Below are positions 1 through 10,014 of a stretch of DNA of 64,000 bases, one piece after another (positions within the stretch are counted from its first letter, which is position 1; each line of letters starts with the position of its first letter). The translations under genes were made by a program, and so were the position numbers. The stretch covers positions 1 through 64,000 of the forward strand of contig JAJSPD010000066.1 in assembly GCA_021307315.1 (NCBI GenBank). Direction: 5' to 3'. The DNA comes from Bisporella sp. PMI_857. Its lineage: Eukaryota > Ascomycota > Leotiomycetes > Helotiales > Helotiaceae. Below the pieces are notes generated by a model. It had not been told where the DNA came from. It searched no databases and saw only the letters and a list, made by a program, of their open reading frames with translations.

Positions 1-882
1 ATTGCGGGTAGCTTTTGTCAAACGTGGCTTGACTACGCCCGCAAGCTGTTCTTCCATCTTTTGCAAGTTGTCTTTCATGTGATGGTTGTAATCCGTTTTG
101 CCTGCATACCAGAAACGGTTCTTTGCCGGCTTAGCTGCGACAACAAGCTCAGCCACCTCCTCGACAGCTGACTTAGAGGTAGCTGTAGATTCCACGTCGA
201 TCCTGGACGCGTCAGTCGTTGAAAAAGATAGTGAAAAAGACGCTTCTTGACGCGGGAGAATAGTGTAAACAGGAACAGAAACAGTTCTGTTGAACGCTTC
301 ATCCCTTCTGTTCATATCTTCTTGAGCCGCGTGATCGACAGGAGCTTCTTCCAGCATGTCCTTGGAATACAAAATAGAACGGTCAAACGTTACGGTTCGT
401 GGTAAAGCCGTAGGCCATACCAGCTTGCGTTTGCGAACCGCAAGAGCTATATCCATTTCTGCCATCCACTTTCTACCTACGATCACTTCATGGTGCCCTA
501 AGTCGGTGATCAAAAATATTGAGTCAGTGAACCTTCTCCCATCGATCTCTAGCGTAGTAACTAAAGCCTGAGAGATTACGGCTCCTTCTTTGTCATTAAA
601 ACCAGTTACAGGTACTGGGTTGGCCAGTTGTTGTACGGTACAACCAAAACGTTTTTTCAACAGGTCGGCTAAAGCCGTGTCGATAAAAAGCCATCCGTTC
701 GCTCCAGTATCAAGAAGAGCCACAGTGTTATAAGCAAATCCATTCTTAACTAACGTACATGCTTTGTTCAGTGGCGGCCCGCCGATCAACTTTCTCAAGT
801 CTATTCCTTTGGAGTTGACTTGCTTTCTCCGCCCTAGGTAGGAGACTTTGCCTAGGGTGATTCGTTTCCCTGATCTTCCGAG
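1..882 (-). CDS. pol: Pol polyprotein, N-terminal part with retropepsin (partial)
   Basis: The frame is open from 882 to the window edge and lies at -1 relative to gag. It starts inside gag and would be reached by frameshifting at 870-864, since there is no ATG of its own near the boundary. About 50 residues after the shift it carries ALLDTGANGWLFID (Asp codon at 711-709), the catalytic motif of a retroviral-type aspartic protease. About 50 residues later, LITDLGHHEVIVGRKWM matches the usual second half of the protease fold. Reverse transcriptase is expected beyond position 1. Partial because it runs off the window. Confidence 0.85.
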
Positions 883-2192
883 TCACTGACAAACTCTACT
901 GTCACCTTTTCTTCCGATACAGCTTCTAGGGTTTTTACAGGCGTTGGCCTGCGTGGTAACGGACACGAGGATGCGTAGTGACCTGGCTTGTTGCAGTTGT
1001 AGCATACCTCTTCAGATGCTGGGGCAGGTGTCTGGCTCTTGCGTGGCTGTATTGTAGGCGTGGTCCCCCGTAAAAGGGATCCTGACGTCGCTGCTGTTAC
1101 TGGGAGCTTCCCTGACGAGCTACGATTGGTCGTAGTTGGAGATGAATCACTCTCTGCTTCCGGGAAAGCTCTTCGCTTGCTCCTACGAGCCAAGCGCTTC
1201 TGAAGATGTGCTTGGTCCTGGTAGACGCCGTGAGCTCGATCGCTCAGCTCTTGGAAACTGTCGAGAGTAGCCTTTACGGGCATGAGGCTTGTTTGCAAAC
1301 TGACCGTAAGTTTCCGAAACAAGTCATTTTTCCAGTCTTCCTTAGGCACGTTACCTTTGCTTGCCAGCTGCAGAAACCTGGTGCGGAACGTTGCAAACGT
1401 TTCGCTTTCTTTCATCATTAGCTCATAGTAGGCGACCTTACTTTCGCTAACCTCGTTCGAGTCAACAAATAGCATGTCGAGGTGAGCTAGCATGTCATCC
1501 ACGGAGTCGAAAGGATCCGCGCTTTCTGATTCCATGCGTGTTTCCAGGTGTTGCTGTGCATCTCCACCAGTGCTAATAAACAGGTAATCCATACGGGTCT
1601 GTTCGTCAGAAAATTGGCTCCGAGAGTTCCGAAACTTAACTGAAAGCGCTATTTTCCAAGAACGGTATGTCGGGTCTACACCATCCGTAAGCTCTTTGAC
1701 GTCTTTGGTTCTTTTGAAACCGCCGTGCGTTGGAGCTTCTGAAAGCTGTTCCCGACTGCGCCTAGGGCGGTTGGCGTTAGGGCTGTCCCCTGTATCACTT
1801 GTTTGAGAGCGGTTTCGACTAGTGAACCTTCTTTCCAGGGCTGCCAATCTCCGTTCTTGAGCCCGAGCTTGCTCTCTTTGACTGTTCTCTAGTCGTTCTA
1901 TCAGTGCTATCAACGTTGCCTGACTGACAGTTGTAGGGTCCACTACTATGGTCTCTTGGGTATCAACTGGAGTATCCACAGTGCTTGGCGTTTCTGTCGG
2001 TTTTGCCTTTCCCTTGCCTTTTGCTCTGCTTACTCCATCTCTGGGAATAGCTTCAGCCATGGTATCAGCAAAGCGAGTTAACAGTGACTGTTGTAGTAAT
2101 TGATAATAATACCGTAGCGGGGTTTCCGGGGCCGTACGGGCGCGTATGTACTTCTCGAGTATCGACGCTTGACTGTGTGATCTCTGTCTCAC
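852..2192 (-). CDS. gag: Gag polyprotein of Ty3/gypsy retrotransposon
   Basis: This is a 446-residue structural protein that would form the virus-like particle and bind element RNA. Near the C-terminus there is one zinc knuckle, C-x2-C-x4-H-x4-C (CYNCNKPGHYASSC). The middle carries the retrotransposon Gag domain (residues about 170-330), preceded by an Arg/Gln-rich coiled region (QREQARAQERRLAALERR). The listed start is the first ATG; a second in-frame ATG (MAEAIPRDG, near 2060) is equally possible. The frame ends with TAG at 854-852, and pol continues in the -1 frame across a 31-nt overlap. The frame is intact, which suggests limited decay. Confidence 0.85.
   Translation of the reverse strand: MRQRSHSQASILEKYIRARTAPETPLRYYYQLLQQSLLTRFADTMAEAIPRDGVSRAKGKGKAKPTETPSTVDTPVDTQETIVVDPTTVSQATLIALIERLENSQREQARAQERRLAALERRFTSRNRSQTSDTGDSPNANRPRRSREQLSEAPTHGGFKRTKDVKELTDGVDPTYRSWKIALSVKFRNSRSQFSDEQTRMDYLFISTGGDAQQHLETRMESESADPFDSVDDMLAHLDMLFVDSNEVSESKVAYYELMMKESETFATFRTRFLQLASKGNVPKEDWKNDLFRKLTVSLQTSLMPVKATLDSFQELSDRAHGVYQDQAHLQKRLARRSKRRAFPEAESDSSPTTTNRSSSGKLPVTAATSGSLLRGTTPTIQPRKSQTPAPASEEVCYNCNKPGHYASSCPLPRRPTPVKTLEAVSEEKVTVEFVSDSEDQGNESP
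864..870 (-). promoter_or_regulatory. -1 ribosomal frameshift slippery site GGGAAAC
   Basis: On the minus strand the last Gag codons read caG GGA AAC, an exact X XXY YYZ heptamer in the gag frame, three sense codons before the gag stop. A -1 slip leads directly into the open pol frame that contains the protease. GGGAAAC is an established slippery heptamer in retroviruses. I did not model a downstream stem or pseudoknot. Confidence 0.8.
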
Positions 2193-2304
2193 AAAGATCC
2201 TGAATCTTCAGCGCAATAAAGGCTGGAACTGAGTACGACGGGCGTGCAAGCCGTGTGTAAGGGTAAGGGTTATACTTCCGCAAGTAGAATTGTGATGTGA
2301 TGTG

Positions 2305-2315
2305 AGTTCTATTAT
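2305..2315 (-). other. Primer-binding site of self-priming (Tf1-like) type
   Basis: Two bases inside the LTR end, the minus strand reads ATAATAGAACT. Its exact 11-nt reverse complement, AGTTCTATTAT, occurs in the LTR starting at 2385, 35 nt downstream of the TATA box, where transcription would begin. This is the arrangement known for Tf1/sushi elements, where the first 11 nt of the RNA fold back and prime reverse transcription. I did not recognise a tRNA-type PBS here. Confidence 0.7.
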
Positions 2316-2317
2316 AA

Positions 2318-2520
2318 TGTCACGGCACGTAGGATTGGAGCAACGGCTCAAAGTAATACGGGTAAGAATCGAGAATAATAGAACTACAGAACTATGGAAG
2401 TAGAAAGGGAAGCCTATATACAGGAGTTCGGATCACGTGACGTGCTACGCGAGTGTCCCCACGGGTGCCTTACAGGCCGTCAGGCCTTATAGAAGCCGTA
2501 GGCGCGCCAGCGCCGTGACA
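2318..2520 (-). repeat. 5' LTR of the Ty3/gypsy element (203 bp)
   Basis: Read on the minus strand, the block begins TGTCACGGC and ends GCCGTGACA, a perfect 9-bp terminal inverted repeat with the expected TG...CA ends. It contains a TATATA box starting at 2420, and the inferred RNA start lies near 2385. The partner 3' LTR is outside the window, so neither target-site duplication nor LTR identity can be read here. Confidence 0.85.
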
Positions 2521-2541
2521 CTACCACGTTTCTGACGTGAG

Positions 2542-2692
2542 TGTTATTGTATTTTTAAGTGAGTGATTGATTGAGTGTTAAGTTCTAACTACGGTGAAAC
2601 TACGAGTTATATAACCCCGTTCCGGGTCACGTGAACGACACCCTTCGTTCGAGTGCGTGACCACATGACCTCTCTAGTTAATTGTACTAACA
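2542..2692 (-). repeat. Possible older LTR beside the gypsy insertion
   Basis: On the minus strand this 151-bp block starts TGTTA and ends TAACA (5-bp inverted ends) and has a central TATATAA box. It sits 21 bp outside the intact gypsy LTR. It may be the LTR of an older element into which the younger one jumped. No second copy is in the window, so this rests on end structure only. Confidence 0.35.
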
Positions 2693-3135
2693 CTGTGAAA
2701 CGGCCAAGCCTATTGGCCTGATTCGGCTTAGCCGCTCTTGGCGTCAGGACCGTTATATTCGTTACTCTAGATAGTTGATTCTATTAGCTCTACAATCAAA
2801 TATTTATTTATACCTATTCTGTGATAATATCACTTATAATCTATCGTTTGACAGCTGCCTTTTAATCGAGTATTAGTCACGTGCTCTGGCGCCAGCCGTT
2901 AGGAAGTCTTACACCCACAGCGTTCTTCTCCATTACAATATAATTTGTGGGGTATTGTAGTATCAATCTAAATACATGCAGGAAAAAGCATTAAATATTC
3001 CTTTTCGTCCACGTGATCCTTAGTATCCTTCAACACAGTGACAGGGATAATTACGTACATGTAAGATATTTATTTTAATTGTGCCCCATTTTTCAACACC
3101 ACATCAACCCCCAAAACTCCACATCAGCGATCATC
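2693..3135. other. AT-rich upstream region of ATP9
   Basis: No coding frame is supported. The stretch is AT-rich and should include the promoter of the downstream ATP synthase gene. I see no clear TATA box at a fixed distance. Confidence 0.4.
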
Positions 3136-3671
3136 ATGAACTCCATCGCCCAGTTCTCCACCCGCTCCGCACGCCTCAACGGGGCCTCGGCATTGCGACA
3201 AGCAAACCCAATCGCTCGTCGAGCATTCACAAATGGTACGTAACAGCTTCACACTTGGGGGGCAAAGCAATCGCTAACACCCCCCTCCCCACAACAGGTT
3301 CGACAACATCAATCTCTCGCTTCCAGCCCGTCGCCAGCCGCTCCGGCCTCCTCATGAGCCGTGCCATTCTCCGCAACACGGCCTCCAACATCGCGCGCGG
3401 CCAATCACGCGGCGTCGTCACCGAGACCATCACCGTCGGAGCCGCTATCCTTGGCGCCGGCAAGCTCATCGGAGCCGGAGCTGCTGCAACAGGGCTCATC
3501 GGTGCTGGAGCTGGTATTGGCACGGTCTTTGGGGCCCTGATTAATGGCGTTGCGAGGAACCCCTCGCTTAGGTCACAGTTGTTCTCGTATGCTGTTTTGG
3601 GGTTTGCGATTGCTGAGGCCACCGGTTTGTTTGCGTTGATGGTTTCGTTCTTGATTCTGTTCGCGATGTAA
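3136..3671 (+). CDS. ATP9: ATP synthase subunit 9 (c-ring proteolipid), mitochondrial precursor
   Basis: The product is the proteolipid whose ring forms the rotor of mitochondrial F1Fo ATP synthase in the inner membrane. There are two exons, 3136-3235 and 3298-3671, giving 157 residues. The 62-nt intron has donor GTACGT, branch GCTAACAC and acceptor ACAACAG. The first ~70 residues are Arg/Ser/Ala-rich with no acidic residues, as expected of a matrix-targeting presequence. The mature part has two hydrophobic hairpin helices around the invariant loop [14 protein letters not shown], and the proton-carrying glutamate lies in [12 protein letters not shown]. Family and length match nuclear-encoded fungal ATP9. 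The start ATG gives the presequence directly; the upstream in-frame ATG at 3081 reads through non-conserved sequence. Confidence 0.93.
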
Positions 3672-4789
3672 AGAGCCTACTGCATGTGGGTTGGGAGCCG
3701 GGATAGAAGTGGATGGGGATGGGGAGGATCGGTCGGTTATAGAAAAAAACTCCTCTCAGTGTACCAATAGCGTTCATATGCCCCTCCTTCATAGTAATTA
3801 CTTTACTAGAGATAACCTCTTCGATCTCTTTATATGAGAGGCTTCAGATCAAGCTTCAGAGGCCTTGAGGAACTGATCTATCTGATCAGCCTCATAATAC
3901 AAGCCTAGTTCTCCACTGCAGTCAGTACACATAGTCGATAGTCTCATTAATGGCATGTGCCCTTCTAATAACTTTCTCTTGTGCTTGGCTCTAGTTAAAA
4001 GAGCGTTGAGAGAACCGCGAATCCCCTTGCCTGCAATCCTTCTTTGCCAGTCGCTTGTGCGCGAAGGCCAGGGGTTAACACAAAAGACATTAACCTTTCC
4101 GTTGGTTTCACAAAGCTTTACTCTATTATTGATTCAAGGAGAATAATGTTGAAAGCGTTATGGTAATGTAATTGACCTCCCGGACCGATTTTTCCGAACC
4201 ACCTTATCCACTACCACCTGTTAATCTACAACTTGATTCTGGCTCCTTTTCACAGGAACCGGAGTTGTAAATGACTTAATAGGTGCCTTTTGAGGTTATG
4301 GCAGTTTGCATAGTGCCAATCTAAGTACGGAAATAGTAGAGATTGTCTTTTTTGTCTGTAACTTTTACTCAGGAGGCTTCCAGCCAACATCTTCTTTCCG
4401 CAATTGAGCGTTTGGTCACCTAGCTTGATTTTCTTCTAAATTTTTAGCTCTGATAGCTTTATTCAGTTCTAATTGGACCTTCGTTTTTAGCTTAGCTTCA
4501 TAAATGGGCTTTGGATTATTTTCGTTTTCCTGTTGATAGATAGGCTTTGAGACTCTCGATATTGGCCGGCGAGTAAAGAGTTGTTCCTGTGTCATGTTGC
4601 CCACTTTAATCGAGCTTTTTGCCTCTCAATCGCATTAAACAGAGTTTGGGTCACATTTATGTCAGGGTTCCGCTTATATACTTTTTAAGCTTAACGAATA
4701 GGTCTTGCGTTTATAGGTATTTGAAGTACCTTAGAATCTCTTTCGAGCCTATGCTCTACTGTACTCTTGACTGATTTGATCATATCTGG
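3672..4789. other. Intergenic, AT-rich, possible transposon debris
   Basis: I find only short, uninformative frames (for example 4416-4604 on the minus strand, Lys/Glu/Asn-rich, unrecognised). The adjoining helicase relic suggests part of this stretch is decayed mobile-element DNA. Confidence 0.3.
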
Positions 4790-5510
4790 GATTTGAATCA
4801 AGCGTCTGATATGGATTTGGGTGGGCTACCTATCGTCATATTTCTAGGAGATTTCAACCAGCTCAGGTCAGCCTAGCAGCGATATTGCTTTCCTGGAGTC
4901 AGGGAAGTCTATCTAGGTCATTTTAATCAAGTAGCATTCCCGGCGGAGCAGATGTGTCAGGCACAGAATCTGGCATTTCAGGAGTTGCTCTAGAAAGCGT
5001 GGTCCGCCACTTTAACAGAAGATGATGTCGCTACTTTTAATTCGTGTACTGTCGAAAACAGATTTGCAAATGGAGAAGCACCGGCGGAAAGAGCTATTAT
5101 ATGACTCAATCGAAATATGCGAAGAAGCCAACCTTCACAACTTCTTCTGCCTACATTCCTTGCTAACATATACCAAAACTCTGATGCTCGACCTCATCCT
5201 AACTCTGGCAAATGAACCACCGGCTCACATGCTTCTTTCGCTGACGGAACACTCTCCACCGGCCTTGGCATATTATACAATCGCGTGGATGCGAACCAGG
5301 TGAATATCGCGTCATCTATCCCTATAGTGGAATTGATTGTCAGGAATCAACCCGGGCATACCGACTTCGAATGACACGGATATTTAGCTACGGCGTTTAG
5401 GTTGATTACGCGAACGAATTCTCCGACGCCACCTGACTTCGAGCGAGACATCTTCGCCACCTCACCGAGTTCGGGTATAATAATACAATCCATAATTCTG
5501 ACAGAATGTC
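4790..5510 (+). pseudogene. PIF1-like helicase remnant
   Basis: A short stretch reads LGGLPIVIFLGDFNQLR, the Walker B region with the GDFxQ signature of PIF1-type helicases. Downstream, in shifted frames and interrupted by TAG codons, come FQELL, TLTEDDVATFNS and VDANQVNIA. These agree in order with the later parts of fungal PIF1-like proteins. No complete frame survives and the Walker A part is not visible. Such helicase genes are multicopy in many fungi and may derive from Helitrons, but no Helitron end is visible here. Identification is by motif only. Confidence 0.55.
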
Positions 5511-6247
5511 TGCTAATGAGACACAATATTGTGTAACATTGGATACTTGCTAGGAAATCGAGGAGGATCCCTAAGGGGAAATGCCTTCAGCAAAAGAGTA
5601 TTATTGACACTATGAGAAGAGAAAAGAACTAGAACAAAGCTAGCAAAGCAAAAAAGCGTAAGTTAAGAGCTATAACAAAAGTTATGCGAAGAGAGTTCTA
5701 AGTTAGCGATAAAGTTATGTTGTTGTTGGCGAACATCCGGACTATATAAATAAATTAGAAGCTTAATTTTAAGTTCCTTAGGCTATTCAAGACAGAAGCC
5801 TATATCGGGGATAGGCCTATTAGTTATCCCTTTCTATTAAATATACAAATATATATATGTGCCTTGTGTCTCTGCGGGTCGGGCCTGTGCTTGTGCCGTA
5901 GTAATTGCATGAGGCGGATTTGTGGCTGGAAGCTGAAAGCTGAAAGCCGAAAGCCGAAGCGGCAGCCTCCACAGAGACTTGCAGTTTATTGAACAATTGT
6001 TGTAGTGACCATGTCTTAGCTGGCCACATGTGGCGCCCAATATATAGAAGAAATGATGATACTAGGCGTGTGTGCTGGCAGCTAGTGGGTCCTTTTGCTG
6101 ATTCAAAGTATAGAATATCCGGCATCCTTCGTCGCGAATTTAATTCTCTGCCAATATTCAAGGTATTTTGCTGCCGAAAACGCAATTCGGACCAACACAC
6201 AATCGGTTCGAATACTTCTCACACCAGGGCAGGGAGCCCCGATCACG
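5511..6247. other. Intergenic
   Basis: No supported gene. Contains the upstream region of the 583-aa membrane protein. An in-frame ATG at 6095 would extend that protein by 51 residues, but the extension has no obvious merit. Confidence 0.4.
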
Positions 6248-7999
6248 ATGGTTGACGAAAAGGAAGCGGAAATTCATACCTCCAGGATCCGATATAGACC
6301 TACAGACAAAATCAGGATTAGGACAATCATTAAGGCCTTGAAAGTACTCATCTTCCACCTGCTCGCCTGCATTGGGTTGTCCCTTGCTTTGCTCTATGCC
6401 GTTAATGACTACAAAGCTCTCGATGGCACGTCCACACCACGTTCTTCAAATGGAAAGTTCACCCTTCGTTCCGGCGATATCACGAGTCTAATCTCTGCCG
6501 CCATCATCATCCTCAATGTTATCACAACTATCTGGTGCTCCACTTCGGTAGCACAATGCGCATTTGCTGAGCTCGAGAACTCCGGACTTACAATCGCGCA
6601 GTTCAACAGGATGATGGCATGGCCGAACATACCCCGATTGAAAGTTAGCGGGATAAGTGGATTTGTGATGATTATTTTGTTGGCCAACTTTCCTCAAGCA
6701 TACATAGCACCCTTGCTCGAGGGATCAGTGAATTGGGGTGCTGCCTTCGAGGAAGTGGGGGAAGTGATGGTGGCGTCAGGGAATCCAGCGGCGGATTTCA
6801 ACCTCTGGGGTTGGTATGGGGTAAAGCTGCAAGATCGCAAGGCAGCCGTGAGGAGGGCGGCGGGAATGGCAAATCTGGCTTGGGGGACGACAAATATAAG
6901 TGCTGACTCAAGGACCGCTCAAAAACGGTGTCGCCATGTTGTCAATGATAACCAGCTCCCGGTCAACTCAAGGCTAATCAACATAACTATGCCATCCATC
7001 ATAATTCATAGTATCAAATGGCCTACCGGCCCAGAGCCAGAAATCGTCAACACCGTTGCCGACGCGTCGGAACTTCTCACTATCTCAGACACTACCGCTT
7101 TCTCCTTTGTTAATTACCCTGGTAATGCCGTATTGTTTGACCAAACGAATACAACACTCAAGCTTCCGTATAATGGTGGCCTAGACGACGATGCTTTGTT
7201 TCGTCCGGACTCGGTTTATCCAGAATCATTCAAGTTCTCGGGGGTGATGACAGCGATTGTTCTCCTCGGCAAGGAGTACGATGCTGCTCCGTACTTCGTC
7301 GACGGATTCGGATATCTCCAGCCGAACAACAACTTCTCAACCCTTTCATCGTTTTACCAACTCGATTTTACTTATCTAGAAGTCAACTTTACCGTTGGTG
7401 TCACAACCGCTCCAAGCAGCACCTACATCTCGAGTCAAGTAGTGGAAGGCACTGCAGACCCCAAAGTAGAGGATATAGTAGCAGGTCCATGGGTTCGCGA
7501 AGCGCTATACTTACTCCCAGACGTGATGAGCATGCTAGCAATCATGAACACCACGTCATTAGATACGTGGGGCAATCTCTTCAACTACACGGAGAATCTG
7601 ATCCGGTATTCCTACCAAGGGTCGTGGGATATGCTGCAGCGAAACTTTGACCCCAATACGACGACTCTGGCGGCGGCAATTGCAGCTCCTCGCGTGCAGG
7701 CTACCGTATCCTACGTGAGAGTTTACTGCTGGCTTTTTGTAAACCTCTTGTTGACCTTGTCGGTGTTCCCCCTTTTGTGGCTGACGACAAAATGCGACCG
7801 AAGTATTATTGTTGATGGACCTCTCTCGTTGTTACTTACGGACCCGACGGAACTTTTCAAGGATAGCAGGGAAAATAAGTACGAAAAACACCACTTATCG
7901 AATTTGGCGTTCCTGTCAAGGGGGGAAAAGAAGATCACCATGCAGCTTGTGCCTGATGGAAGCGAAGGTTTCAAGCTGACTGACAGAGTGGATCAATGA
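6248..7999 (+). CDS. Predicted multi-pass membrane protein, function unknown (583 aa)
   Basis: A single-exon frame of 583 codons from ATG 6248; the next in-frame ATG upstream (6095) is a less likely start. The visible layout is a short charged cytosolic N-terminus, hydrophobic segments near residues 35-55, 80-105 and 135-160, then a long hydrophilic region of about 300 residues rich in NxT/NxS sequons (for example NTTLKL, NNFSTL, VNFTVG, NTTSLD). A final hydrophobic segment (VYCWLFVNLLLTLSVFPLLW) precedes a charged tail. This fits a large glycosylated extracytosolic loop held by terminal membrane segments. The architecture resembles uncharacterised fungal transmembrane proteins, but I know no assigned function and propose none. 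Confidence 0.75.
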   Translation: MVDEKEAEIHTSRIRYRPTDKIRIRTIIKALKVLIFHLLACIGLSLALLYAVNDYKALDGTSTPRSSNGKFTLRSGDITSLISAAIIILNVITTIWCSTSVAQCAFAELENSGLTIAQFNRMMAWPNIPRLKVSGISGFVMIILLANFPQAYIAPLLEGSVNWGAAFEEVGEVMVASGNPAADFNLWGWYGVKLQDRKAAVRRAAGMANLAWGTTNISADSRTAQKRCRHVVNDNQLPVNSRLINITMPSIIIHSIKWPTGPEPEIVNTVADASELLTISDTTAFSFVNYPGNAVLFDQTNTTLKLPYNGGLDDDALFRPDSVYPESFKFSGVMTAIVLLGKEYDAAPYFVDGFGYLQPNNNFSTLSSFYQLDFTYLEVNFTVGVTTAPSSTYISSQVVEGTADPKVEDIVAGPWVREALYLLPDVMSMLAIMNTTSLDTWGNLFNYTENLIRYSYQGSWDMLQRNFDPNTTTLAAAIAAPRVQATVSYVRVYCWLFVNLLLTLSVFPLLWLTTKCDRSIIVDGPLSLLLTDPTELFKDSRENKYEKHHLSNLAFLSRGEKKITMQLVPDGSEGFKLTDRVDQ

Positions 8000-8194
8000 A
8001 CACTGTTTTTGCTGAAATCAGCATTAACCGGAAACGAAAGGCAAGGGCAATCTGTTCAAATAGAGGAAGAAGTAGTCACGTGGCCTTCAGAGAGTATAGG
8101 GCAAACGAGTATCAATTGCTGAAGGTTGTAGACCTAAACTACAGGAGAGAATCCCTCTACTTATAGAAGTGTGATACCCATATCTCAACACTGA
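8000..8194. other. Downstream flank, no feature seen
   Basis: Short AT-rich stretch between the membrane-protein gene and a degenerate tandem repeat. No coding evidence. Confidence 0.3.
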
Positions 8195-8264
8195 TGCCTA
8201 CCGGTGCCTACCGGTGCCTACAGGTGCCTACCGTTGCCTGCTGTTGACTACTGTTGCCTGTAGT
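8195..8264. repeat. Degenerate 10-bp tandem repeat, about 7 units
   Basis: Consecutive 10-bp units follow the pattern TGCCTACCGG. The first two are identical and the following five increasingly divergent (TGCCTACAGG, TGCCTACCGT, TGCCTGCTGT and so on). Not within a recognised gene. Confidence 0.75.
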
Positions 8265-9733
8265 AGTGCCTACAATAGACTAGGTATAGTCCTTAGACCT
8301 AACTCGTTCAACACAATCATAGTGGCATCTCTTGCGCTCCTCATTCTGGTTGAAGGACCTAACTCTACTCTCTTATATTTATATCATACTTATAAGAGAA
8401 TCTTAGTTCCGGAGCCTAATCTCTCCCCATAGGATTCTGAGTTGAATGATAATATAATCCTCATATTTTTAATCAAGGTGTGGATGGTAGGGTTTGAGAT
8501 CTTATCCTTATTCCCGAATTGAGTGGCAGGAGCACCTAAATCATCCCCTGACATTGTGGCTAGATCTGTAGTAGTTTCCGTAGCAGTTTTAGACCAGCAT
8601 CCTTTCTTTACTTGGAGGTAATTCCTAAGCGAGGCTTGTCGGATAGGTATCAGGTCGTATAGGTAAAACATGAAGTTCGGATGCGGAGAAAAGCTAGATT
8701 CAGGGCTAAGGAGGTAATGTGATTAGTCGACGGTTAGAGAAATCACACAATACAGGCTCGTTTAGCAGATTTAGCGGGGCATTTATAGCTTGTAGCAAGT
8801 TGAACAGCTTAACCCTGCTGAACACCATACTGAATAGTTCTATGTAGCCTACTTCACGGAAGAGTCCTTGGAACATCGCTAGAAAAATAGCAAGGTATCG
8901 AGAAGCCGCGCGCTTCTGGTATCGGAAAACAAGAAAGGTTACTCTAGTCCGGGATCTCAGCGTTGCGCTGGCAGAAATCCCAGAACAAGGATTTAGAAAG
9001 ATCCAGACCAATCAGTACACTCCGAATCTCCGAACTACTATTATTCTCGCTAGATTACTCTAGCAGGTTAACATACGTGATATTTGGCTTTTACTAAATA
9101 CTGATGAGAAAACTTTGACCAACAATTTTTGTCAAGAGCACACAGGAAGGTTCATACTGAAGTTTTGCTGCTAATCTACTGTGAAAATAGAGCATTAAGT
9201 CTACCACCTCGTGTGATATGCTTAAGCAAATATGTTTGCTTCCTGCGCAATGTTTTCATCCGTATGCATGTGGAAGATGCATATTGTAAGAATCACAGTT
9301 GTTTCGGCGGTAACACATGACTGACTACACGGCCAAAGCATAAACAAATATAAGCTATTATAGGCCCTTTTTGAGGGTGCAGTGCGCAAGGCGATCCTGA
9401 CTAAAAATTGCTTCCAATTTGAATGTGGATTCAGAAGAGAATAATGAGGTTGTCTTGAGCGTCCGCAAACTACCCCGCCTCCAGCAAAAAAAGAGGGGGG
9501 GGGGGCTCTTAATCCAGTTTGTACTATAATTGAAAGAGTTTTTTTATTATTCTACTTAACTGTTATGGCAGCACAGTCAATAGTTTCTCATGTAATCAAT
9601 AGAAGCTGTCGCCGCTACTCCAAGGAACTTTCATTAACACTTTGCTTTCTGAGCTATAAAAGCTTGATAAATCCTAACGTTAGCCGCGGTGTCGGAGCCA
9701 TTATAGATATCAATATATCGATACGTACTAAAT
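8265..9733. other. Intergenic, possible transposon debris
   Basis: Frames at 8390-8671 and 8706-9011 (both minus strand) are open for about 95-100 codons but show no recognised domain and no codon-use support. A run of 11 G lies near 9495-9505. I cannot assign a gene. Confidence 0.3.
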
Positions 9734-9900
9734 CTACGACTGCTGCTCCTTCATACAAGCCCAGACCTCGGCAGCCACAAACTGCCCAAATGGTCCACTT
9801 GATATCTTCCGAAATGATTCGAAGACTTTTTCTCGAAATTCCGGTGGCGATGCCAAGTATGCATCATAGAGTCCATCACGCTTAAACTCATATGCAGTCT
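9734..9900 (-). pseudogene. Exon-like fragment, possibly the last exon of the kinase gene
   Basis: An open stretch on the minus strand ending in a stop at 9734 reads TAYEFKRDGLYDAYL and later GPFGQFVAAEVWACMKEQ. It looks protein-like in composition and is preceded immediately by a strong acceptor (CTGTTCCCTCAG). The kinase frame ends 115 nt upstream next to a GTGTAAGC sequence. If that GT is used, the fragment joins in phase and adds about 54 residues. Alternatively it is an orphan exon. RNA evidence would decide. Confidence 0.35.
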
Positions 9901-10014
9901 GAGGGAACAGGTTGAAATTCAGCACAAACTTACCTTTGGTTCCCCGTTCTTCCCTGGTTGTCCTTGATTTACTTATTAACTAAGCAGAAAACGTGGCTCT
10001 ATGGAACGGAGAGC

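Larger units (their letters stand above)
1..2520 (-). mobile_element. Ty3/gypsy LTR retrotransposon, 5' part
   Basis: The element is transcribed leftward and enters the window from its 5' LTR. In order from 2520 downwards come the LTR, a primer-binding site, a gag frame with a CCHC knuckle, a -1 frameshift site and the start of pol with a retropepsin motif. Reverse transcriptase, integrase and the 3' LTR would lie left of position 1. Gag and the visible pol frame are open over about 2.2 kb, so this copy may be fairly recent. Assignment to Ty3/gypsy rests on the CCHC Gag with a -1 shifted protease; RT would settle it. Confidence 0.85.

Noticed and set aside
6095..6247. Extended start of the membrane protein
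   Set aside because: The added 51 residues show no conserved character, and the ATG at 6248 opens a normal charged N-terminus.
9565..9885. 106-codon plus-strand frame
   Set aside because: Lies opposite the protein-like minus-strand fragment, has no domain and a composition typical of a shadow frame.
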